Both the position numbers and the translations under genes were made by a program. Shown here piece by piece: positions 55,980 to 64,000 of a stretch of 64,000 nucleotides of DNA. Source of the stretch: Macrostomum hystrix (lineage: Eukaryota; Platyhelminthes; Macrostomidae); the NCBI GenBank assembly GCA_950097015.1, contig CATNEN010000039.1, positions 4,662,001 to 4,726,000 on the forward strand, written 5' to 3'. Position 1 is the stretch's first letter. Each line of letters starts with the position of its first letter. The notes beneath the pieces are model-generated. The model was not told where the DNA came from and made no database searches. It saw only the letters and a list, made by a program, of their open reading frames with translations.

Positions 55980-56831
55980 CATAACACGCAACCTCTTTGG
56001 TCTAAGCGAGTCCATGCAAACTTTAATTGTCTGTCCCTGCTCTTCAGTTATTCCTGTACTTTTAACATTCTTCTTTTGCGGTTCGAATATTTTTGCGGCA
56101 TTGATCAGTAAAAGATTCAGAAATTCCTGCCTGAAATTTAGTCCCAGCAAAGTGCGTGACTCTAAGCTGCCACTGTCTAGTGAACTTTAGAAGAAATTTA
56201 GCACCTCGACTCCAAAGTCGGGGTCAGTCTGATTCTTCTCTCCAAGCATATTCAGCGAGAATGTATTTTGAAGTGTTTCACACAATCACTGGTCAACTGG
56301 TTCGCACAATGCCCCCCAAAGATAGCATTTTTAACTCCCGTAATTTTTCATTCCGCTTGACGCAAAAGGCAGCGGCCTGAGCATTTGTTGAAAATCGTTA
56401 ATCGAAATCGTTCTTAGTCCAAGAGAAGATGTTCTTATCAGCGTCAGAGACAGCCCGGGTGATAACACCACTCTTGGAGGGTCCCGAGAGTGGCCCCAGC
56501 CGTCCGAATGCCGTCAGAGTCACGCGCCGGGCCTGTGAACTGATCGAAGCCGATAAAGTGGAAAGGGATTGACCAGGCCACAGGACTGGACACGACTGTA
56601 AAAGGCCGACAAACGAGGTGTGAACTGTTGCTGAAAGGAGCGCCTGCTTTGATAAGCCACTTTAAAGGACCGCTAATTGTGTCCAGTGACCAGGTAATTA
56701 CCTTGTCGGCTAGAATTGACTCAAAAGTGGACAAGGTCAATCGGTCAGTTATTTAGGTTTCGGTTTCTCTTATTTAACTACAGTCGTTGGTAGGTCAGCA
56801 AAAGAACATTTGCAAACTCAACTCCGCAGAA
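55980..56831. other. Upstream region of the nucleoside transporter, nothing recognised
   Basis: Probably promoter and 5' UTR of the gene starting at 56832. No specific site can be supported. Confidence 0.4.
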
Positions 56832-59800
56832 ATGACTTCCGGCAAGGACTTGCAGCTGAACCTCTCTCTGGAGGTGGTCCCGGAGGTCAGCGAAACACGC
56901 CTGAGCTCGAAGACGTCACCGCCGAGGGACAGTCTGCGCCTGGTGTACATCGCCTTTTTACTCCACGGCGTTGGCATCCTGCTGCCATGGAACTTGTTCA
57001 TCAACGCCAAGGAGTACTTCGAGAACTACAAGCTCAATACGAACATCTCGCGAGAGGCGGACTACAGGCACAACTTCATGAACTACATCGGCCTGGGCTC
57101 GCAACTGCCGAACATGCTCATGCTGGCCTGTAATGTGTTCTTTCAGCCCCTGACAACCGGCTCCAAGCAGCAGCAGACCACCAGCAAGAATGCGGCCCGC
57201 CGCATCATGCTGGTCATTCTCATCGAGATCTGTGTCTGCGTCACCACCGTCATTATGGCCCTGGTGGACACCACGGAGAGTCCGAGGCTGTTCTTTGACA
57301 TCACGCTGATCAGTGTCATCGTGCTGAACTGCTGCACCGGAGTTTATCAGTCCTCGGCCTTTGGCATGGCTGGCGTTCTGCCCATGAACTATTCGAGCGC
57401 TATCGTGCTTGGTATGCTTGGCAGATACGCTTTGCTGTTTAATTATACGACAGGTGTTGTAGCCAGAAGTGTGATAGCTGTTTGGGACTGGGGTGTGAGG
57501 TGGGTGTTTGGGACTGAGGTGTTGAGGTGGGTGTTTGGGACTGAGGTGTGAGGTTGGTGTTTGGGACTGGGGTGTGAGGTGGGTGTTTGGGACTGAGGTG
57601 TGAGGTGGTTGTTTGGGACTGAGGTGTGAGGTGGGTGTTTGGGACTGGGGTGTGAGGTGGGTGTTTGGGACTGAGGTGTGAGGTGGGTGTTTGGGACTGA
57701 GGTGTGAGGTGGTTGTTTGGGACTGAGGTGTGAGGTTGGTGTTTGGGACTGGGGTGTGAGGTGGGTGTTTGGGACTGAGGTGTGAGGTGGTTGTTTGGGA
57801 CTGAGGTGTGAGGTGGGTGTTTGGGACTGGGGTGTGAGGTGGGTGTTTGGGACTGAGGTGTGAGGTGGGTGTTTGGGACTGAGGTGTGAGGTGGGTGTTT
57901 GGGACTGAGGTGTGAGGTGGGTGTTTGGGACTGAGGTATGAGGTGGTTGTTTGGGACTGAGGTGTGAGGTAGCTGTTTGGGACTGGGGTGTGAGGTGGAT
58001 GATGTGTGGATAATCTTACCTGGAAATTTAGCTACATCAGCTGCACATCTGGCCAAAATTCGGGTAGGGAAAATAACTTTTATTATCATTTTTACCTCAG
58101 GATTCGTTTAAGACTAGGAAGAGTACGTTTGACATTCAAAGCACTCGTGAGGAAATTAAATGGAACATTTAATTTACAATATATCTTATCGAATAAAAGA
58201 GAATGAGTACTTTTATATTACAAAAACACTCACAAAGTTCCTTGTAATTACAATAAGTTTTAATGTTCGCTCCTTATTTTGCAGTTGCACAGTAGGTGTA
58301 ATTAAAATATTTTAACAAGTAAAGAACAAATTCACTTTTGCGCTAATGGTACCAATCTAAAATAATTCTACGTAAATTCCTGGATCATAAATGCTCTTTT
58401 GGAGAATCGTTCATGACAACCAACAACTGTAGGCTCTGATTCCAAAATCACCCCGCCAACCAGGCAACAACTTCTGCGGCACGGTCGTGGCCATTGTGAA
58501 CCTGCTGAGTCGCCTGGCCTCATCGCAGGATCTGCAGATGACGGCCGTGGCATACTTCTCCTTCTCGGTGCTGCTGCTGCTGCTCTGCTTCTCCTCGCTG
58601 GTTTTGCTGCCCAGGCTGCGCTTCTACAAGTACTTCCAGCAGCCGCCGTCGCGTTCGACTGGTAAGGCTTTCGAAAACGGCGCCACCAACAACTGTCTTC
58701 TAGAGGAGCAGTCCTTGACCAAGATCGAGAACGACCAGCTAGCCGATGGAAGCGGCAACGACAGCGGCTGCTGCGGAGAGAATCTGAACACCCTCAAGGT
58801 CTGCTGCGCCCTGTGCTGCGTTCGCAAACAACCAATGTCTGCGTGCTCAAGGTGCGTTCCAGATAACGCTTAAACATTCTGTGAGGACGTACAGGATATT
58901 TAATCCCTTGCATTCCGGGGCGAGTAGCTGAGCGGTCTAACGCGTTTGTCTCTCACACCAATGTTCCTGAGCTCGATCCCGCGTCGAGGCCAATTTTGCG
59001 CGCAGCCTCGGAGAGAAGGCTTGGGGGCTTGACGTGCAATTCACGTCATCGAGGGCCAACCAGCAAGGCTCAGTGAAGGTGTACACTGCTTGACGATGAG
59101 AAAGTCAGGGCAGATGTACACACCTGTTTGATAGTGTGCATGCGTACAGAATCAGTGTGAGTGTGGGGGATCAACGGCAAGGGCAGAGCTTCATTCTCGC
59201 TGCGGGTCTAGAGTCACCAAATGATGTGCCATTGCCCGCAGCCCTCATGCAGATAATATTGCTGTGATATTATTTGGCTCCTATTATAAATTTCTCGCCC
59301 CCGGTTCCTGGCAGATACTGGAAGCGCTACCTGTCAGCCTTCAGAGAGTGCTGGGTGCACTGCCTGAGCGTTTGGTCGACCTTCTTCTGCACTCTGGCCT
59401 GCTTCCCAGCCGTGCAGTCGGCCATCCGGCCGGCGCAGCTGCTCGGCATCGATGCCTGGTTCACCGACATCTTCGTGTTCCTCGGCTTCAACCTGTTCGC
59501 CATGCTGGGCAGCCTGGCCTCCAACTTCGTGCAGTTCCCGACGCCGCGGTGGCTGGCCCTGGCCGTGTGGATTCGCACGTTTATCTTCATTCCTTTCTTC
59601 GTCATGTGCAACTGCTTCCCGAACAACCGCGCCCCGATGTTCCCCGTGGTCATCGCCAACGACTACATCTTCATCGCCGGCATGGTAGTCTTCGGCTTCA
59701 CCGGCGGCTACTTCAGCGCCCTGTGCATGATGTACGCGCCAAGGGACGTCAAGAAGATCAAGTACGCCGGTCTAGCCGGCATGGTGTCCTCCTTCTTCCT

Positions 59801-59867
59801 GGTTTCTGGAATCTTCTGTGGAGTAGCCTTCGGCGGTGTTCTGTTCAATGTCGTGCAGGCGCACTGA
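56832..59867 (+). CDS. Equilibrative nucleoside transporter (SLC29 family)
   Basis: Exons 56832-57411, 58464-58851 and 59315-59867 (TGA), 506 residues (family about 400-530). It is a facilitative carrier of nucleosides across membranes. TM1 carries the hallmark VGILLPWNLFINAKEYF. After an extracellular loop come FMNYIGLGSQLPNMLML and several hydrophobic helices. GVYQSSAFGMAGVLPMNYSS joins across the first intron to GNNFCGTVVAIVNLLSR, both conserved ENT segments. A long hydrophilic loop with a Cys cluster (LKVCCALCCVRKQ) lies between TM6 and TM7. The last exon has five helices, including GFNLFAMLGSL, WIRTFIFIPFFVMCNC and GFTGGYFSALCMMYAP, ending FNVVQAH. About eleven membrane segments are expected. 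The first ATG was chosen. Intron 1 holds a 26-bp array and intron 2 a SINE. Confidence 0.93.
57470..57998 (-). repeat. 26-bp minisatellite (inverted array)
   Basis: About 20 units of GGTGTGAGGTGGGTGTTTGG plus GACTGA, essentially the reverse complement of the 54878-55975 unit with the same 26-bp period. It lies in nucleoside transporter intron 57412-58463. Confidence 0.96.
58916..59262 (+). mobile_element. tRNA-derived SINE (family 1)
   Basis: Full-length copy: head with GAGCGGTCTAACGCG, body GGAGAGAAGGCTTGGGG and GCTTGACGATGAGAAAGTCA, 3' end GCAGCCCTCATGCAGATAAT. It lies in nucleoside transporter intron 58852-59314. Confidence 0.85.
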
Positions 59868-60223
59868 AACATGCTGGAAACATGCTGGAAACATGCTTGA
59901 AACATGCTTGAAACATGCTGGAAACTTGGCCTAGCGTTAGAAAATGCCTAGCGCTGCTTTGCCCAGCTTGAGCGTTATGTCAACATGCGTCTCTCGCTTA
60001 CTAACCGTGTTCAGCTTCGTCATTTGTTAATCCTTTTAGCATATCCGAGCGCTTTGAATGCTGTATTTTAGACTCTCGTAGACTTGCCCCTACAAACTAC
60101 TATTGGTACACTTTTATGCACTGTTTTCAAATTTCCAATCACTTCACTGGAAATGAAAACGTTGTCATCGCATTAGTCAAGTGATATATTACAAGCTATA
60201 TGACATATGCATCTGTTGGACCA

Positions 60224-60229
60224 AATAAA
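60224..60229 (+). other. Possible polyadenylation signal for the nucleoside transporter
   Basis: AATAAA about 357 nt after the stop codon. Confidence 0.45.
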
Positions 60230-60301
60230 GAAAAAAACAAAACATTAATTTTAAGATATACATTGCCACGCAATGCTTGTTAAGCGCTTTACGCGGGCAG
60301 T

Positions 60302-60945
60302 CCCAACAAAAATCCCAATCAAGATCCCTACTAAGATCCCAAGCAAGATCCCTACGAAGATCCAAATGAAGATCCCTACTAAGATCCCAATCAAGATCCC
60401 TACGAAGATCCCAAGCAAGATCCCTACGAAGATCCAAATGAAGATCCCTACTAAGATCCCAATCAAGATCCCTACGAAGATCCCAATCAAGATCCCTACG
60501 AAGATCCAAATGAAGATCCCTACTAAGATCCCAATCAAGATCCCTACGAAGATCCCAATCAAGATCCCTACGAAGATCCCAAGCAAGATCCCTACGAAGA
60601 TCCAAATGAAGATCCCTACTAAGATCCCAATCAAGATCCCTACGAAGATCCCAATCAAGATCCCTACGAAGATCCAAATGAAGATCCCTACGAAGATCCC
60701 AATCAAGATCCCTACGAAGATCCAAATGAAGATCCCTACGAAGATCCCAATCAAGATCCCTACGAAGATCCCAATCAAGATCCCTACGAAGATCCAAATG
60801 AAGATCCCTACGAAGATCCCAATCAAGATCCCTACGAAGATCCCAATCAAGATCCCTACGAAGATCCAAATGAAGATCCCTACGAAGATCCCAATCAAGA
60901 TCCCTACGAAGATCCGAATGAAGATCCCTACTAAGATCCTAGACG
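60302..60945 (+). repeat. 24-bp minisatellite AAGATCCCTACGAAGATCCCAATC-type
   Basis: About 27 units built from 12-bp half-units (AAGATCCCTACG, AAGATCCCAATC / AAGATCCAAATG). It is open in several frames on both strands because the period is divisible by three. No gene is supported. Confidence 0.97.
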
Positions 60946-60989
60946 AAATCCCAAGCAACACCCAATCAAAATCCCACTTTTGACAGCGT

Positions 60990-61620
60990 TACCTGTTGCT
61001 GTTGTGAGGGCATAGGCACAGTATAGAGATAAATATCAGAGTGGTAATTAGTTTGAATTCACCCTTCAATGAAACCCATGTCCACATATTTGCAGACATC
61101 AGTTAGTGGCACGACAGCGAAAGTTATAAAAAATGACCGACCCGTTCAGGTGCGGTCGCGCAATGATTGCACAGCAACTACATGCAGTTTAAAGCTTGAC
61201 ATAAAGTTATTTGGAATCGAGATTGTCGAGTTACGCAACAATATTTTGATAATCAACCTGACCCACACCAATTATGTCTTGCTTATTTAAGCAAGGTCGA
61301 AGCCCAGCTGATTGAAGCTCATTTCCTTTCGAGGCTAAAATTAAAAAATACACAAGAGAGCCAAAATACATTCCAATGTTCAAAGCAGATTGTGCCATCT
61401 CATTGTTAATCTGCTCTGCGCTGGTCTCTGCGGTCCAAGGCATTCCCATTGAGATGAGGAATCAGGGGTGAGTTTTAGATCACAAGGAATATTTTGTCAA
61501 ACATGCAAAACGATTTCTGACCGGTAGACAATTTAACAGGTAAATCTAGTCCAACAAGTGCATTCTTGCCAATTGAATTCAATTCTATCTAACAGGTGTA
61601 TTCATGCTCGACAGGGGATA
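60990..61620. other. Intergenic or intronic stretch, nothing recognised
   Basis: Could include 5' exons of the carboxypeptidase gene (signal peptide), but none could be identified. Confidence 0.4.
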
Positions 61621-61621
61621 A

Positions 61622-61917
61622 GTGGGTGAGCAGCAGAGCGGTCTAACGCGATTGCCTCTCAAACCAACGTCCCTGAGCTCGATTCCGCGGCGAGGCCACA
61701 TTTATTTGGGGCGCCGGCTTGGGGGCTTGTCGTGCAATTTACGCCCTTGAGGGCCAACCACCAAGGCACAGTGAAAGTGTACACTGCCTGACGATGAGAA
61801 AGTCAGGACAGATGTACACACCTGTGTGAGTGTGTGCTCTGGCATCAGCGGAATGAATTCTCACTGCGGGTCTAGTGTCACCGAATGGTGTTCCGTTGCC
61901 CGCAGCCCTAAAAAAAC
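61622..61917 (+). mobile_element. tRNA-derived SINE (family 1), forward
   Basis: Head GCAGCAGAGCGGTCTAACGC, AGCTCGATTCCGCGGCGAGG, body to GCCCGCAGCCC. It faces a reverse copy about 80 bp downstream. Confidence 0.85.
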
Positions 61918-61994
61918 TCTATTTTTATTAACAGTTTTGATTCTGTCTAACAGACAGCTCAGGAAATTCAGGCCATTGAATAATAGTAAATAAT

Positions 61995-62348
61995 AATTGA
62001 AGGAGGGCTGAGGGCAATGGCGCATCATTCGGTGACACCAGAGCCGCAGCCAGCGAGGAGGCAATTCTGCCCGTTTCACTGACTCCTGAGCACACACACA
62101 CACACAAATACTGTACGCAGGTACACGCTCACACAGGTGTGTACATCTCCCTTGACTCCTTCATTGTCAAGCAGTGTACACTCTCCCAGTGCCTTGGAGG
62201 TTGGCCCTCAGGGGCGAAAAATTGCACGACAAGCCCCCAAGGCTTCACTGCGCGGCCGCGCCCCAAAGTAATGTGGCCACGCCGCGGAATCGAACTCAGG
62301 GACCTGGTGCGAGAGGCAGACGCGTTAACCACTCTGCCACCGACCCCC
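61995..62348 (-). mobile_element. tRNA-derived SINE (family 1), reverse
   Basis: Begins GGAGGGCTGAGGGCAATGGC and ends with the tRNA-like head at about 62290-62345 (reverse of GGCAGAGTGGTTAACGCG). Confidence 0.85.
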
Positions 62349-62450
62349 TCAGGCCATCGAATTCGCCTGTTAATTTTAAAGCCAGCATTAATGTCTAAAA
62401 TATTTGCTAAAGTCCTCATCATCTCAAGCTGCCCAATCGCCAATCTTCAG

Positions 62451-63897
62451 GGACCGCCTGATCGTGTTCATCCCGAGCAATCAGGAGCAGCTGGACTGGC
62501 TGGTGGCGCTGAACTCGCAAGCCGGGCAGGCGGGACAGATTGGCCAGAATGTGAGCTCACGAGGCGGCTTTTCTCTCATAAAAAATGTAAAAAAAATGTG
62601 CCAATTCCAACCTCAACAAGAGAATCGCGGATCCCAAGGCGCCCGCCAATCAGCTTTTCGTTTTTCCCGATCCTTATCTAGTTATCCCAATCAGGTACTA
62701 CTAAAGTAGTAGTAGTCGCTAACTCCCAGTGGTCAATGATTCCGATCTCCATTTCGTTTTCCCTGGTGCTCATCCATTTCAATTCCAAAATAATTCCAAT
62801 TAATCCCAGTCATTAATAGCTGTTGCAGACCTTCCTAAGACATCCCTATCGTCACACAAGAAGGTCTTTATTATAGTACGAGTATATTAATTGCAGGAGG
62901 GCTGCGGGCAATGGCACATCATTTGGTGGCACTAGACCCTCTGCAAGCGAGGTGGCAATTCTGCCCATTTCGCTGACCCCCGAGCACACCGCACACAGAT
63001 ACTGCATGCAGGCACCCGCTCACACAGGTGTGTACATCTGCCCTGACTTTCTCAGCGTCAGGCAGTGCACTCGCTGCGCCTTGGAGGTTGACACCTAATA
63101 GTAGAAATACCACTCTATTTTTCGCCCGGGGAAAGACCACAGGGAAGGGGTATTTCAAAAACCCACTGCCTACTTCGTGATAGCTCCCAAACCGAATGAC
63201 CGATTTGCAAACCACTAAACAACACTGTTTAGGACCACTAAACAACACTGTTTAGGACTAATAAACAACACTGTTTAGGACCACTAAACAACACTGTTTA
63301 GGACCACTAAACAACACTGTTTAGGACCACTAAACAACACTGTTTAGGACCACTAAACAACACTGTTTAGGACTATTTTCCTGTTTTCCTTATATTCATG
63401 CCGATTGGTTGAATATTTTAGGAGATGCAGGAAAAAGACAAATGCGTTATTTGAAATACCTGAACTGCCCAGATGGTCTTACTACTGTAAATGACGTAAA
63501 TTGCACGACAAGCCCCCAAGCCTTCTCTCCGCGACTGTGCCCCAAAATGAACGTGGCCTCGCCGCGGAATCGAGCTCATGGACCTTGACCGCTCACTGCC
63601 CTCAATTCAACTAGATTCCAAACATGTATGTCCTCATAAACTCAAACTGCCTAATCCCAATATCCCAAGGTTCGCTTCTGGTTCGGCCCGGGCCGGCTAA
63701 ACCAGGAGAGCATTGTCTACGTGCCCAGAGACGATTTTGCCAGCTTTGTCGCCGCCATTCCCAGCAATGGAGCCGCTTATCCCTGGTGGATCGTGCAGAA
63801 CGAGAACCTCGGCACCCTGGTTGCCAGGGTGGACAGGACCAACGCCGCGCTCAGAGCCAACAGGGATGTGAGCTCAGCCTATCGGACTTATCAGGAG
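62451..63897 (+). CDS. Metallocarboxypeptidase (M14A), activation-peptide exons only
   Basis: Two exons are visible: 62451-62550 and 63670-63897 (an earlier donor at 63868 is possible), joined in phase. The protein reads RLIVFIPSNQEQLDWLVAL, then FWFGPGRLNQESIVYVP, FASFVAAIPSN and WWIVQNENLGTLV. This is the pattern of the pro-domain of digestive procarboxypeptidases A/B: beta strand, helix, DFW-type strand, VxVP strand, helix, and a short strand before the linker. The zinc-binding HxxE catalytic domain would lie beyond the right edge. The signal-peptide exon was not found. Zymogen pro-domains fold over the active site until trypsin-like cleavage; that role is from family knowledge. The intron holds a SINE split by another insertion. 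Confidence 0.7.
62893..63590 (-). mobile_element. tRNA-derived SINE (family 1), interrupted by an insertion
   Basis: The 3' half is at 62893-63091 (ends GCCTTGGAGGTTG) and the 5' half at about 63496-63585 (starts GTAAATTGCACGACAAGCC). About 400 bp of unrelated sequence with its own tandem array sits between them. Only about ten bases of SINE consensus are missing at the joint. Confidence 0.75.
63218..63372 (+). repeat. 23-bp minisatellite, about 7 copies, each a short hairpin
   Basis: Unit contains CTAAACA-ACAC-TGTTTAG, a perfect 7-bp inverted repeat with a 4-base loop. It lies within the insertion that splits the SINE. Confidence 0.95.
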
Positions 63898-64000
63898 GTA
63901 AGCAAATCAAACTGCTAGCTATGGCTGATATATATGAGACTAACAGGTGTCTGACGGTTTAACAGGTGACTTTTGTGTCTAACAGTCTAACAGGTGAATA

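Noticed and set aside
60189-60983. Frames of about 230 codons on both strands (IPTKIPIKIP-type and IFVGILIGI-type, the latter looking like membrane helices)
   Set aside because: Created by the 24-bp array; the hydrophobicity is a by-product of the repeat on one frame.

Overview
The window is eukaryotic, from an intron-rich invertebrate animal. Short exons with GT-AG borders encode metazoan families: copine, filamin, hemicentin-type VWA proteins, secreted phospholipase B, PP1 glycogen-targeting subunit, equilibrative nucleoside transporter and procarboxypeptidase. tRNA-derived SINEs, mariner relics, a non-LTR retrotransposon with a 2A-type motif, and a hammerhead-ribozyme motif inside a SINE-like element resembling the schistosome Sm-alpha arrangement point to a lophotrochozoan. 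A free-living flatworm is my guess, and that is inference only. No bacterial features, CRISPR arrays or rRNA genes were seen.

Layout. 2514-22077 (+) is a copine gene of at least 18 exons. About 1.75 kb of coding sequence is spread over 19.6 kb, and the introns are packed with minisatellites of 14-54 bp units. 24728-26247 (+) is the C-terminal end of a filamin-like gene. 27243-29838 (-) and 36460-39639 (+) are two divergently arranged, secreted, cysteine-rich VWA paralogs. The 6.6 kb between them holds a non-LTR fragment, two internally deleted mariner elements with clean TIRs, a SINE and two minisatellites. 40372-43835 (-) is a complete secreted phospholipase B/GDSL lipase gene. 44840-48988 (-) is a near-intact 4.15 kb non-LTR retrotransposon with a 13-bp target duplication, inserted into an older plus-strand non-LTR relic. 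50224-52359 (+) is a PP1 regulatory subunit 3. 56832-59867 (+) is an equilibrative nucleoside transporter, with oppositely oriented copies of one 26-bp minisatellite on either side of its first exon. The window ends inside a metallocarboxypeptidase gene (62451 onward), of which only activation-peptide exons are present.

I rebuilt the exon chains by checking that reading phase is kept across every junction and that the joined protein follows the family pattern. Most long open frames in the window are artefacts of tandem repeats. The observations most worth a second look are the hammerhead-bearing SINE at about 4240-4330, the 2A motif in the retrotransposon, and minisatellites whose units contain copies of real splice sites (copine intron 15320-16152; phospholipase intron 40411-40781). 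The genes are unrelated in function and nothing suggests a co-regulated cluster, apart from the VWA pair.
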